From: Lacinutrix neustonica
Lineage (GTDB): Bacteria; Bacteroidota; Bacteroidia; Flavobacteriales; Flavobacteriaceae
Assembly: GCF_026625145.1 (NCBI RefSeq)
Contig: NZ_CP113088.1
Coordinates: forward strand, 1,963,501 to 2,027,500
DNA length: 64,000 nt
Direction: 5' to 3'
The notes beneath the pieces were generated by a model. The model saw nothing but the letters and a program-made list of their open reading frames with translations. It did no database searches and was not told where the DNA came from. A program made the translations under genes and the position numbers. Positions 31,678-43,052 of this stretch are shown in pieces; the stretch's first letter is position 1, and each line of letters begins with the position of its first letter.

Positions 31678-32322
31678 ATGAAATCAATTACAATCAACGG
31701 ATCTCAAAGAGAAAGCGTAGGCAGCAAAGCAACAAAAGCCTTACGTAATGCTGGTCAGGTTCCTTGCGTATTATACGGAGGAGACAAAGCAGTGCATTTC
31801 TCGGCAGCTGAATTAGCATTCTCTAAATTGGTGTACACACCTAATGCGCATACAGTTGTAATCGAATTAGAAGGTGGCGAAACATTCAATGCTATTTTGC
31901 AAGACATTCAATTTCACCCGGTAACAGACCGCATCTTACATGTAGATTTCTATCAAACATTTGAAGATAAAGCGGTAACTATGGATATTCCTGTAAACTT
32001 TATTGGAAATCCACGTGGTGTTAGAAACGGTGGTGTTTTACGTAAAAACAAACGTAGTTTAAGAGTAAAAGCCTTACCAGGAAATTTACCTGACTATATT
32101 GATGCTGAAATTTCTGAGCTTAAAATTGGAAACAAATTATACATCACAAAATTAGCTAGTGAAGACTACACATTCATGCACCCGGACAACACGGTAGTAT
32201 GTTTAGTGAGACGTTCTAGAGCAGCAATCACTGAGGATGATGAAGATGATACTGAAGAAGAAGATGAAGCAGGAGATGTTCCAGCAACTGAAACTGATGA
32301 TGTAGCAGCAGTAAAAGAATAA
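31678..32322 (+). CDS. rplY: 50S ribosomal protein L25 (general stress protein CTC type)
   Basis: A 214-residue protein with the N-terminal 5S-rRNA-binding domain ([20 protein letters not shown]), the CTC-type C-terminal beta domain ([18 protein letters not shown], near residue 105) and an acidic tail ([16 protein letters not shown]) as in flavobacteria. Probably in an operon with prs. A strong terminator follows. Confidence 0.95.
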   Translation: MKSITINGSQRESVGSKATKALRNAGQVPCVLYGGDKAVHFSAAELAFSKLVYTPNAHTVVIELEGGETFNAILQDIQFHPVTDRILHVDFYQTFEDKAVTMDIPVNFIGNPRGVRNGGVLRKNKRSLRVKALPGNLPDYIDAEISELKIGNKLYITKLASEDYTFMHPDNTVVCLVRRSRAAITEDDEDDTEEEDEAGDVPATETDDVAAVKE

Positions 32323-32343
32323 ATTCAACATTTTTAAATACTA

Positions 32344-32376
32344 TAAAGCATCCTGTTTATTCAGGATGCTTTTTTT
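32344..32376 (+). terminator. rho-independent terminator of rplY
   Basis: The stem AAAGCATCCTG / CAGGATGCTTT has a 6-nt loop and a T-run. Confidence 0.9.
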
Positions 32377-32401
32377 ATTTTTACTGAAAATCATTCGGCT
32401 T

Positions 32402-33037
32402 ATGTTTAACTGTGTGACCAAACTTTTTAAAATAAATAAACCCAAACCCTCAATAGAAGAACAAGATCCTATGAAAAAATTTCTTATTATCGGCTTAGGA
32501 AACATTGGCGAAGAGTACAAAAACACGCGCCATAACATCGGTTTTAAAATTTTAGATTATTTTGCCAAAAAAGAAGCCTTAACCTTCGAAACAAAAAAGC
32601 TTGGAGAGGTAGCCACCTATAAATTTAAAGGAAGAACCTTTATCCTACTCAAACCAAATACCTATATGAATTTGAGTGGAAAAGCCATAGTATATTGGAT
32701 GACTAAGGAGAAAATTCCAATAGACAACCTGCTGGTAATCACAGACGATTTAAACTTGCCCTTTGGCAGCATTCGTGTAAAGTTAAAAGGTAGTGCTGGG
32801 GGACATAACGGACTAAAAGATACTCAAGACAAATTAAACACCTCGAATTACAACCGCTTTAGATTTGGAATTAGCGATGCTTTTTCTCAAGGCAGACAAG
32901 TGGATTATGTCTTAGGTGAATGGACCCCTGAGGAAGATGAAAAACTAGAGGAAAGACTAGAGAAGTCTATTGCAGTTATAAAATCCTTTGGCTTGGCCGG
33001 AATAAATACGACCATGAATCTCTTTAATGGGAAATAA
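32402..33037 (+). CDS. pth: peptidyl-tRNA hydrolase
   Basis: A 211-residue hydrolase that recycles peptidyl-tRNA. It shows GLGNIGEEYKNTRHNIGF with the catalytic His, KPNTYMNLSG and the conserved GSAGGHNGLK. I chose the ATG at 32402, which gives the short Lys-rich extension before MKKFLIIGLGN that I recall from flavobacterial Pth proteins. The Met at 32471 is the alternative start. A terminator follows directly. Confidence 0.93.
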   Translation: MFNCVTKLFKINKPKPSIEEQDPMKKFLIIGLGNIGEEYKNTRHNIGFKILDYFAKKEALTFETKKLGEVATYKFKGRTFILLKPNTYMNLSGKAIVYWMTKEKIPIDNLLVITDDLNLPFGSIRVKLKGSAGGHNGLKDTQDKLNTSNYNRFRFGISDAFSQGRQVDYVLGEWTPEEDEKLEERLEKSIAVIKSFGLAGINTTMNLFNGK

Positions 33038-33068
33038 AAAAGGAAGCGCCAAGCGCTTCCTTTTTTAT
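33034..33068. terminator. bidirectional rho-independent terminator
   Basis: The stem AAGGAAGCGC / GCGCTTCCTT has a 3-nt loop and A and T runs. It serves pth and the convergent metalloprotease gene. Confidence 0.9.
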
Positions 33069-33090
33069 TTATAAATAGTTTTTATAGTAA

Positions 33091-36000
33091 TTAATTAACT
33101 ACAATCTTTTTGGTTTGAGTATTTACACCATCTGAAACCTGTAAAATATACAGTCCTGATTGAGCGGATTCTAAAGTAATAGTCTCGTTAAAATTAGGCG
33201 TATTTGGGTAACGCTTATTATAAACACTGCGACCTCTAATATCGAAAACCGAAACTTCAATACCATTAGTAGAAGTGTTTGCTAATTGTATATTAAACGA
33301 CCCGTTATTAGGGTTAGGGTAGAGTATGAAGTTAGATATCGTAGTCTCAAATTTATCAACCGACAACGTACCTTGAACACATAATTCTAAATCAAAACTA
33401 TTTAAAGTTCCTCCATCTTGATTAGCATCATCAACAACAGTTAAAATCCAAGTTCCAGCTGACATTTCTCCGTATAAAGTCGATAAATCTCCTTCGGCAC
33501 AAAACTCCCTGTAAAAGGAGCAACACCACCAGTAATAGGTCCTCCGGTTGATTCCTGATCAAAAATAGTTGCGGTATAATTATCACCACTTCCACCATTA
33601 TCAGAAGTCAACTCAACAATAGTACCATTAGGACTTGTTAAAGTAATGTCTAAATCGGCATCCCAACTATGCGTAATATCAATAATCACATTAACATCTG
33701 TAATTGGAAGATCACTGGTCACATTGACGTAGGCATTATAAGTATTTCCTGCACCACTTTCAGAAATGGTTAAAGGAAGCCCTCCTGCTGAAAATGTGCC
33801 ACAGGTTAAGTTTGCCGTTGTAAAACTAAAGGTACTTGATGGACTTGCTGTTGCACAAGCATTTGAAGCTGTAACTCTCCAGTAATATTGAGTATTAGCA
33901 TTAAGTGCTGTCGTAGTATACGATGTCGCTTGAACCGTAGCCGATTCAACAATAGCGGTAAAGCCAGCATCACTAGCTACCTCAACAAAATAATCCTCAG
34001 CATTAACGTCACTATTCCATACTAAATCACCATCGGCAGAAATATCAATCGCACCATCAGAAGGTGATACTAAAGTTACTGCACTAATAGCACTACTAAA
34101 AACATTAAGAGTAAGATCTGCAGATTTTGTTATAGCTCCTGAGTCGCCTTGTATTGTAAAATTGTAAGACCCTAAAGCCAAACTTCCCGTTCCGGATACG
34201 GTCACTGTTCCTGTGGTTCCATCTGCCGAAGCTGATGTTGGATTAATTACCGCAGATGCTCCAACTGGTAAACCAACCACAGAAAAGTTTGTAGTATCAG
34301 TAAAACCTAAATACGTATTATAAGTAAAATTATAAATAGCATCTGCTGGTTCACACACATCAATTACAGGGTTAGAAACCGTAATAACAAACTCAGATTC
34401 TTGAATAGAGAAATTTGAAGCATTTACAGAATAAAAAATATTATTATTACCTTCAACGATCACTCTTGCCAAAGAGGTATCACCTCCTGTAAGAGGCACG
34501 GTGACATCATGAGTCCCATCATTAGGAACAGCTGAAGCCATCGTGTAAGGAAAGGTTAGGCCGCCATCGATAGACAATAATATATTAACAGTTGGCGTAT
34601 TCACCAAACCTGCATCTGTTCCGGCCACATCCCATGTCACTGTTTGAGTAGAACCCGCATCCCAAAGAACGTTAGTCGTTTGAGAGGTCACTGTGAATGG
34701 CCCTGAAGCACCATCCACTGTTACTAACATTTCATCAAAGTCAGATTGTGGAGTTTGTCCCACACCTCCTGCTTCAGAACGGTCTCTAACAGTTAATGCG
34801 AAGTTTAAATCTCTTCCCACAGTTGAAACAGTCTCCCACGATGAATTGTCCACTGTTTCCACAGGTGTAATTTCTGTTAATTGCCCATTTAATACCCTTT
34901 CTAATATAGGCATGTATCTGTTTGGTGATGTACTTGGTGGTCTTGAACGCCATAATGCTCCCGTACCTTTGGTTGGTCCGAAGTTACTATTGGTTGTAAC
35001 GCCATCATCTATTTGTTCCCAACAGTAGGTTAATACATCTGTTACGTCAGCATCCGATGCTGATGCCTTTAAAATAAAAGCTGTACCATAGGGAATTGTG
35101 TAATCAGAACCGGCATCTGCTACTGGTGGATTGTTCGTAATGCTTGTAGTAACGGCACAATTATTTGGCGCAGTAGCCACATTATCTAAAATTTGATCAA
35201 TACTGTGATAATGGAAATAAGCATCACTATGGTCTTGAACATCATTGCCTCCTGTTATACCAGCGTAACCCATAATGGTTGTTCCACTACCTGGTTCTGC
35301 ATTTACACCTGTCCCTTCAGAATTAAAAGAGAATGTATGGTTGGCTCCCATTTGGTGGCCAACTTCATGAGGCACATAGTCAATGTCAAAAAAATCAGAC
35401 ATATATGGCCCTCCGTTGTTATCAGTAAATTCGTGAGCTGAGAACCCACTTCCTTTGCCACTTGAACATACACAACCTATACAACCAGCATTACCATTAT
35501 TAGAGGCAAAAGCAAATAAGTGTCCTATGTCATAATCTGCTTCTCCAACAGTAGCTGTAAGATTTGCTTGTAAATCACCATTTAAATCGGTTCCATAAGG
35601 ATCAGGCACGGATGGAGAATAAATTAAATCTATCGCAGGATCATCAGCCGTATCTACCAATACGAAAGTAATGGCCATATCGACTTCAAACACTTCATTC
35701 ATTCTATTTAAAGTGGACACGACTTGAGCCAATGCATCTGCTCTATCGTCTCCATTTCCTGCAATACCATCATCCCAAAAGCCAGTATATTCTTGAGTAA
35801 CAGAGATCGCTATTCTAAAAGTTCTTAATAACTGATCATTTGCATCTCTTGAAGTTGCAACACTTCCTTTTCTTTTCGAGATATCAATATCGTCTGTTAG
35901 ACACTCAAAAGTATTCGATGCATTTAACTGTGCTGTTCTATTATAAATTAAATACTGGTTATTTGACACCTTAGTTATGGGTTGAATAAACACCGTTTCT

Positions 36001-36425
36001 TTGCCTGGCTCAGAAATCATTGCTTTTAATCCTAGTGGAGTAACACTAAATCTAACGCGAGTTCCTGAATCATCAGTTCTAGAACCTAAATACGTTTTAA
36101 TCTCTGAATGCTCATTGTCATTGGTTGAAAATATTGACGTTTCAACAATTCTGAATGATTCAAATTTTCCATCTACATTTGGAAAATTAACAATAGTATT
36201 TGATTTTCCTTGAGAATTTGAACGTAATGGCGCCCCCTCTAGTTGTTGTTTAAAGCTTTCAATATTCAATTTAAGAATTTCTGAATTATCTGCGTCCAAA
36301 TTTTTTAGATAGACACCGTCTTTCCCTTCAACAAAAGAAGTATTACTCCACAAGCCCTCTTGACTGTATGCGTTAATAGAAAAAACAAAAATACTTAAGA
36401 ATAAGTAATGTAATTTTAGTTTCAT
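33091..36425 (-). CDS. large secreted reprolysin-like metalloprotease with P-domain and type IX sorting domain (frameshifted at 33493)
   Basis: A 1111-residue secreted protease after repair. Order: signal peptide (start at MKLKLHYLFLS, 36425); propeptide; zinc metalloprotease domain with HEVGHQMGANHTF and Met-turn TTIMGYAG (residues about 345-400); Ig/fibronectin-like repeats (VAVVSPSDGA-type segment VSPSDGAIDISADGDLVWNS); proprotein-convertase P-domain (ITHSWDADLDITLTSPNGT); and C-terminal sorting domain (LYPNPNNGSF, SGLYILQV). The lesion CCGA for CCGGA (33493-33497) restores GSFVPEGDLSTLYGEMSAGTWILTV inside the P-domain. It probably degrades extracellular protein for nutrition. Confidence 0.92.
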
Positions 36426-36900
36426 ATTAGTTAATAATTGATTAATTAAATTCAAAATAACCAATATTTTTCATAAAAACATAGAAATAAATCAAATATT
36501 AGTGCTTTTTATAATCCCACATACACCGCTGGAAAAAACGTGATCCAATACACTCCTAAGAAAGGTTTTTAATCGATAAAACATGCGTTTCAGCTCATTT
36601 ATTTGGATAATACAAAAATAATAAAATGTATTTTTTTAAAAAAAACCTATTCACTAATACGTTTCTCTTTAAATTCTGCTGTGTTGAAAAAAGTGACAGT
36701 AATTAGAGGTCTATTCTTCAATAATAATCCAGTTGTGATCAGCACAAAGCGTTAACATATAGAAAAGCGACAGGAAACTCTTTTTAGAAATGGAAGTGTT
36801 TAAACAACTTTACAGAATCCAAGCAAATAATACCGCAAAGATTATAAAAGAATAAAACTTAAAATTATATTCGAGTTATTTCAGTTGTCTTTTTTTATTT
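36426..36900. other. 475-bp gap between the metalloprotease and ribF
   Basis: AT-rich with no open frame worth calling. It should hold the promoters of both divergent genes. A TATTTTTG element at 36896-36903 overlaps the annotated ribF start. Confidence 0.5.
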
Positions 36901-37842
36901 TTGTATCTAAACTATTCATATTTGGAATCACCAGCGGTTAAAAAAAAACACACAGTGGTCACTATTGGCACTTTTGACGGTGTGCATATTGGACATCAAA
37001 AAATAATAGAACGCCTCATTCAAGTTGGTAAAGGCAAAGATCTAGAGCCTACTATTCTTACTTTCTTTCCTCACCCAAGAATGGTATTACAAAAAGACGC
37101 CAATATTAAACTCATTAATACGATTACCGAAAAAGAAACCATCCTCAAGCATTTTGGATTAGAAAACTTGGTGGTTAAAAAATTCACACAAGAATTTTCG
37201 CGATTAACCGCTGAGGAATTTGTTGATTCCATTTTAGTAAATCAACTCCAAGCAAAACATATAATTATCGGTTACGATCATCATTTTGGCCGAAACCGCT
37301 CTGCGAATATTGATGATTTAATCGCTTTTGGAAAACACTACGGTTTTGAAGTTGAAGCAATAAGTGCACAAGACATAAATGAAGTTGCCGTTAGCTCTAC
37401 AAAGATAAGAACAGCATTAACAAATGGTGATATTGCCACAGCAAACAGCTTTTTAGGGTATGCTTTTTTTCTCACAGGAATAGTTGTAAAAGGTAAAGGC
37501 TTAGGGCGTACCTTAACTTTTCCCACAGCGAATTTACATATTGAAGAAACCTATAAACTCATCCCAAAAAAAGGGGTTTACATTGTGAAATCTACGATTA
37601 ACAATCGTCTTGTTTTTGGAATGATGAATATTGGAATTAATCCCACTGTGAACGGAATTAAAGAGACTGTAGAAGTTCATTTTTTTAATTTTAACGCCTC
37701 TCTATATGACAAGCCTTTAAAGGTTGAATTACTCCATAGATTAAGAGACGAACATAAATTTCAATCTGTTGAAGCTTTAAAACAACAACTACAACAAGAC
37801 CAATTAACCGCTTTAAAATTTATAAAAAACAATGCTCAATAA
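36901..37842 (+). CDS. ribF: bifunctional riboflavin kinase / FAD synthetase
   Basis: Converts riboflavin to FMN and then FAD; 313 aa. The N-terminal nucleotidyltransferase has TIGTFDGVHIGHQKII and GYDHHFGRNRSA. The C-terminal flavokinase has GKGLGRTLTFPTANL and GVYIVKS...MMNIGINPTV. No ATG is available. The TTG at 36901 gives the usual N-terminal length, but a -7-like element overlaps it, so the TTG at 36922 is possible. The last 11 bp overlap the next gene. Confidence 0.92.
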   Translation: MYLNYSYLESPAVKKKHTVVTIGTFDGVHIGHQKIIERLIQVGKGKDLEPTILTFFPHPRMVLQKDANIKLINTITEKETILKHFGLENLVVKKFTQEFSRLTAEEFVDSILVNQLQAKHIIIGYDHHFGRNRSANIDDLIAFGKHYGFEVEAISAQDINEVAVSSTKIRTALTNGDIATANSFLGYAFFLTGIVVKGKGLGRTLTFPTANLHIEETYKLIPKKGVYIVKSTINNRLVFGMMNIGINPTVNGIKETVEVHFFNFNASLYDKPLKVELLHRLRDEHKFQSVEALKQQLQQDQLTALKFIKNNAQ

Positions 37843-39143
37843 GTTTCTATTTAAACCTATAGATAATAGTGGGTTAATTGTCTTCCGCATGGTGTTTGGT
37901 TTGCTCTGTTTTTTAGAATCTGTTGGCGCTATTTTCACAGGTTGGGTTGCAAGGACTTTAGTAGAGCCTAAATTTACTTTTTCGTTTATTGGTTTTGAGT
38001 TTTTACAACCCTTACCAGGACAATGGATGTATGCTTATTATGTAATCATGGGACTGTTTGGCCTTTTAATTATGGTGGGTTATAAATATAGGCTTAGTAT
38101 CGTCTCATTTGGTATTATGTGGACAGCTGTGTATTTAATGCAAAAAGCATCTTACAATAACCACTATTATTTTTTAATGTTACTATGCCTAATTATGGCT
38201 TTTCTACCTGCCCATAAGTATGCTTCTATAGATGTTAAATTAAGACCAAGTATTAAGCGTATTTCTATGCCAAATTGGTGTAAGTGGGTTTTTGTGCTAC
38301 AGCTGCTCATCCTTTATACGTATGCGTCTATTGCTAAAATATATCCCGATTGGATAGACTTAACAGTTCCAAAATTATTAATGAAAAGTAAAGCGAGTGT
38401 GCCTATCATTGGCCCTTATTTGCAGTTTGATTTTATGCCATACTTGGTCGCTTATGGCGGCATTTTATTTGATGGCCTCATCATACCTTTGCTTTTGTTT
38501 AAACGTACCGGAAAATATGCGTTTGTTGTTTCTATTTTCTTTCATATGTTTAATTCTATTGTATTTCAGGTTGGCGTTTTTCCTTATTTATCATTGGCTT
38601 TTTCACTGTTCTTTTTTGAACCTAAAACCATTAAAAACCTTTTTTTAAAACATAAATCGTTATACACAGAGTCAAAAACAATCATTCCTCCCTATAAATT
38701 TCCTTTATTGTTTGTTGCCAGCTTATATTTTATTATTCAAGTCATACTACCCTTACGCCATCACTTTATTCAGGATGATGTGCTCCTGGACCGAAGAAGG
38801 ACACAGGCTCTCTTGGCGTATGATGTTGCGCTCTAAAAGTAGTTATACGAGTTACAACGTTGTAAATAAAACTACAGGCGAAAAAACCCCTATAAACTTA
38901 GACTACTATTTAACACGAAAACAAATAAGATTAGCGAGTACAAAGCCCGATGTTATTTGGCAATTTTCTCAGCATTTAAAAAAAGACTATAAAAAGAAAG
39001 GGCAGGATATACAGGTTTTTGTAAATGCAAATGTAAGTGTAAATGGCAAACCCTACCAACAGCTTATTGATCCTAAAGTAGATCTGGCCAATACAGAATG
39101 GAAAGTATTTAAACACAACGATTGGATACTCCCTTCAAAATAG
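37832..39143 (+). CDS. vitamin K-dependent gamma-carboxylase homologue, HTTM domain (frameshifted at 38784)
   Basis: A 436-residue membrane protein after repair. Its HTTM core aligns with eukaryotic gamma-glutamyl carboxylase: QKASYNNHYYF keeps the catalytic lysine position (Lys105, human K218 in KTSWNNH), and FFHMFNSIVFQVGVFPY and WTEEGHRLSWRMML are also family motifs. The lesion is TCCTGG at 38784-38789 where TCTGG restores DDVLWTEEGHRLSW. This is the only TCCTGG form of the recurrent CCRGA lesion. It overlaps ribF by 11 bp, so translation is probably coupled. The bacterial role is unknown. Confidence 0.85.
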
Positions 39144-39324
39144 ACTTCATTTTTATTTTAAAGCATACGAAATCTTACTACTTTTACCACTTTAAATCAA
39201 AGTTTCAGTTTGCGCTAAGGATCGAAGTCCAAAGTCTAGGCTCAGAATCTACTTAACGTTTTAAGTGTCTACAAAAACACAACGTCTATAGCCTGACCTA
39301 ACGGTAGCGCCCAAAATAAAATTT

Positions 39325-40598
39325 ATGTTACAGGTACCCTTTATAAGAGAAAACAAAGATGCGGTAATCGCTGGTTTGGCCAAAAGAAATTTTGATGCGA
39401 CCACTATTGTAAACGAAGTTATAGACATTGACGACAAACGTAGAGCACTGCAAACCGACCTAGACAATACTAAAGCAGAACTAAACACGCTCTCAAAAGA
39501 AATTGGGGATTTATATAAATGCGGGAAAGCACAAGAAGCGAATGCTTTAAAAGAAAAAACAACGGCTTTAAAAGACAATGACAAACTATTAAAAGACCAG
39601 TTAAATAGCACGGAAGAGGATTTAAAACAGTTATTATATAAATTACCAAATGTCCCACACCCTTCTGTTCCTGCTGGCAAGAGTGAGGCGGACAACGAAG
39701 AAATTTTTACCGAAGGTGACATCCCAAAATTATACGCTGGTGCAGAACCACATTGGGACCTAGCAAAAAAATATGATATTATTGATTTTGAATTAGGTAA
39801 CAAAATTTCCGGCGCTGGTTTTCCTGTTTATAAAGGAAAAGGTGCTCGCCTGCAACGTGCATTAATTGCTTACTTCCTAGATAAAAATACTGCTGCTGGC
39901 TATACCGAGTACCAATTGCCGCACTTAGTCAATGAGGCTTCTTGTTATGGTACTGGCCAATTACCGAGATAAAGAAGGACAAATGTATCACGACTCTCGT
40001 GATGATTTATATTTAATTCCCACCGCTGAAGTTCCAGGAACTAATGTTTTTAGAGATGTATTACTCGCTGAAAGTGAGCTGCCCATTAGTATTACGGGCT
40101 ACACGCCATGTTTTAGACGTGAAGCGGGAAGCTATGGCGCACACGTGCGCGGTTTGAACAGACTTCATCAATTTGATAAAGTTGAAATTATTCGCGTGGA
40201 GCATCCGAGAACATTCTTATAAAGCATTTGATGGTATGATTGAACACGTAAAAGATATTTTACGGGAATTAAAACTACCTTATCGTATTTTACGCTTATG
40301 CGCTGGAGATACGGGCTTTCCTTCTGCTATGACCTATGACTTTGAAGTGTTTTCTACAGCTCAAGATCGTTGGCTAGAAATTTCTAGTGTCTCTAACTTT
40401 GAATCTTACCAAGCCAATCGTTTAAGGTTACGCTTTAAAAACAGTGACGGCAAAAATGAACTCGCTCATACTCTAAATGGTAGTTCACTTGCACTACCTC
40501 GCGTTCTTGCTGGTATTTTGGAAAATTACCAAACAGAAAAAGGAATTATTATTCCGGAGGTCTTAGTGCCCTACACAGGATTTTCAATTATAGACTAA
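39325..40598 (+). CDS. serS: seryl-tRNA synthetase (two frameshifts)
   Basis: A class II synthetase, 423 aa after repair. An N-terminal antiparallel coiled coil (about residues 25-105) is followed by class II motifs, including the PTAEVP serine-binding segment and [11 protein letters not shown] motif 2. Both lesions are CCGAGA for CCAGA, at 39964-39969 (restoring [15 protein letters not shown]) and 40205-40210 (restoring [21 protein letters not shown]). Motif 3 ([19 protein letters not shown]) is intact. Confidence 0.95.
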
Positions 40599-40741
40599 AG
40601 GGAGCATAAACAGGCTTAAATTATTGATTTTCCTCGACTAAGTGTTAAAAAAACACGTTGTTTGACGATTTTCTCGTGTTTCCTTTTGCTGTTTGGTTTT
40701 TTCTTCTCACTTTTAAAAGCCCAAGTTAAAAATACAGAACC

Positions 40742-40864
40742 ATGAAAAACATTAAACGCTTATTCCTACTTGCTACCCTTATTATCATTGCAATAGTTGT
40801 TTTTGAATCAGACTTCAAAGAATTCAAAGCAGATAATAACACCACATTAGCCGTTAACGAATGA
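40742..40864 (+). CDS. putative 40-residue single-span membrane peptide
   Basis: Begins MKNIKRLFLLATLIIIAIVV, a basic start and hydrophobic helix, and continues with a hydrophilic tail (FESDFKEFKADNNTTLAVNE). A second frame continues for 18 more residues (NDNTSNLKISLNQVIESF) if one base is removed near 40860, so the true product may be about 58 aa. A terminator follows at 40952. There is no known family and no CCRGA motif at the possible shift. Confidence 0.4.
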   Translation: MKNIKRLFLLATLIIIAIVVFESDFKEFKADNNTTLAVNE

Positions 40865-40951
40865 TAATACTTCTAATTTAAAAATAAGCCTCAATCAAGT
40901 AATTGAATCATTTTAAATATGATGATTAATAGCACATTTATTTAGATTGGC

Positions 40952-40985
40952 TAATGCCTGAATTTATTTTCAGGCATTTTTTTTA
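40952..40985 (+). terminator. rho-independent terminator
   Basis: A 10-bp stem AATGCCTGAA / TTCAGGCATT has a 6-nt loop and a long T-run. It ends the small peptide transcript. Confidence 0.85.
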
Positions 40986-41156
40986 TTTTTATTTCAGTGA
41001 ATAGTCCATACAGCAAGGTTCTATTTTGAAATAACAACGAATAACAGAACATCGACGCTGTTATTGATTTTGTTTTTAACAAATGGTAATTTAAAAGAGC
41101 GGTATAATACCCTCTTTTTAATTGTGAAGTGGTATGACATTTGATATATTTACACT

Positions 41157-42944
41157 ATGATGAGAACGTCTTTGTTATTACTCTATTTTCTTCTATTCAG
41201 CTTGACAACTTTTGCTCAGGACGAAGATCTTGTCGCAAGAGAATACTTTAAAAAAGGCGAATTTGAAAAAGCGTTAGTCCTCTACACAAAGCTCTATTCC
41301 AAAAAGGGTAACAATCGTAATTACCTGTTACAACTCGTTAAAACACATCAGCAATTAGAGCAACACACAGAAGCGCAACAATTATTGGAGGAAGAGTTGT
41401 CACGCTATCCTTTTCCGCCATTATATATAGAATTAGGGTATAACTACGCCCTTCAAAATGACAGTGTTTCTGCAAACGCAAACTATAATAAAGCGATTGC
41501 TTCTATTGAAGAAAAGCCGAATTTCGCTTATGCCCTTGGCATTGCTTTCGAAAACTTATCATTACTTAATCAAGCGATTACCACTTATGAAAAAGCTATG
41601 CTTTTTGACCCTGAGTTAAACTTTAATATGCGGTTAGCACGTATTTATGGTGAAAAAGGAAATATTGAAAAGATGTTTAACAGCTATCCGGAGTTTTCTG
41701 AAGACAATGAATCCTATGTAAATACTATAAAACGTGAATTTAGCACCTTTATAAGTGAGAGTGATGAAAATGAAAATAATGTCATTCTAAGAAAAATCTT
41801 ATTAAAGAAAGTTCAAACAGCTCCTAACATATTATGGAATGAATTACTGAGTTGGCTCTTTATACAGCAAAAAGATTACAAAAAAGCATTTATTCAAGAA
41901 AAGGCCATATTTAAAAGGCAGTTAGAAAGTCCGGATCGTATTGAAGAATTAGCAAACATTGCCTACAATCAAAAACAGAATGACATTGCAAAGGCTGTTT
42001 TTCAATTTATTATTGACAATTCACAAGATATCGACGATAAAATTCGAGCACAATACCACATAATAAATATTGAGACTAAAGAAGCCACACCTAAAACGTA
42101 TGAGACGCTTAATGAAAAATATTTAAGTCTTACGGATCATTATGGTAGAAGCAGTCGTACTCTAGAGTTGCAAATTGCTTATGCTCATTTTTTGGCTTTC
42201 AACTATCGCAGAACAAAACAAGCTATTGCTTTTTTGAAAGAAAGTTTAAATCTTAATGTTAGTGAATTTCAATTGGCACAATTAAAACTAGAACTTGGAG
42301 ACATACTGGTATTAGAAGAAAAATTTAATGAAGCCTTAATTTATTATACACAAATTCAACGCAGTTTAAAAAATAGTACCATTTCTCAATTGGCACGATT
42401 TAAAGTGGCTAAAACGAGTTATTATAAAGGGGATTTTAAATGGGCAGAATCACAATTAAAAGTATTAAAAAAATCGACATCTCAGCTTACTGCAAATGAC
42501 GCCTTAGATTTAAAATTACTAATTTCTGATAATAAAGTTGTAGATTCATTGCAAACAGCACTTAAAATTTATGCGAAAGCCGATTTATTAGCCTTTCAAA
42601 ACAACAAGGAGGAAGCTATTAATCTTCTTTCTACCATATTGAAAGCCTATAAAACCGAAATTATTGTCCCTCGAACCCTCTTAAAACAAGCTCAGTTATT
42701 TGAGGAAAAAGAAGCCTATGACAAAGCTAAAGACAACTATATCTTACTCATTCGAGATTTTAAAGAGAGCATTTTAATTGATGATGCCTTATATGCTTTA
42801 GCAGAAATTTACGCGAATCATTTAGCGTCTCCTGAAAAAGCAAAACCACTCTATGAAACCCTGCTTTTTGAACACGCAGATAGTATTTATTTCGTAGAAG
42901 CTCGAAAAAAATTTAGAGCCTTACGTGGTGATGCCTTGAATTAG
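41157..42944 (+). CDS. periplasmic tetratricopeptide-repeat protein (595 aa)
   Basis: A signal peptide (ending TTFAQ) precedes multiple TPR-like helical pairs across the whole length (for example AREYFKKGEFEKALVLYTKLYSK, YALGIAFENLSLLNQAITTYEKA, ALAEIYANHLASPEKAKPLYE). The C-terminus resembles YbgF/Tol-Pal-type repeats. No catalytic domain is visible, so it is probably a scaffold in the periplasm or outer membrane. Uninterrupted. Two Met codons open the frame, and either could be used. Confidence 0.85.
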   Translation: MMRTSLLLLYFLLFSLTTFAQDEDLVAREYFKKGEFEKALVLYTKLYSKKGNNRNYLLQLVKTHQQLEQHTEAQQLLEEELSRYPFPPLYIELGYNYALQNDSVSANANYNKAIASIEEKPNFAYALGIAFENLSLLNQAITTYEKAMLFDPELNFNMRLARIYGEKGNIEKMFNSYPEFSEDNESYVNTIKREFSTFISESDENENNVILRKILLKKVQTAPNILWNELLSWLFIQQKDYKKAFIQEKAIFKRQLESPDRIEELANIAYNQKQNDIAKAVFQFIIDNSQDIDDKIRAQYHIINIETKEATPKTYETLNEKYLSLTDHYGRSSRTLELQIAYAHFLAFNYRRTKQAIAFLKESLNLNVSEFQLAQLKLELGDILVLEEKFNEALIYYTQIQRSLKNSTISQLARFKVAKTSYYKGDFKWAESQLKVLKKSTSQLTANDALDLKLLISDNKVVDSLQTALKIYAKADLLAFQNNKEEAINLLSTILKAYKTEIIVPRTLLKQAQLFEEKEAYDKAKDNYILLIRDFKESILIDDALYALAEIYANHLASPEKAKPLYETLLFEHADSIYFVEARKKFRALRGDALN

Positions 42945-43052
42945 TAAACAGTTTCCTTCTTTGGATTACTCACATTCTAAAATCAAAATATTACCTTTGT
43001 AGCGTGTTCACCACACATTTTACAACTTGAATTTAATCTTCTATTTTAAATT

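Larger units (their letters stand above)
40599..41156. other. 558-bp gap with one small open frame and a terminator
   Basis: Apart from the 40-codon frame at 40742 and the terminator at 40952, the stretch is AT-rich with no recognisable feature. A short transcript covering 40742-40985 is plausible. Confidence 0.45.
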
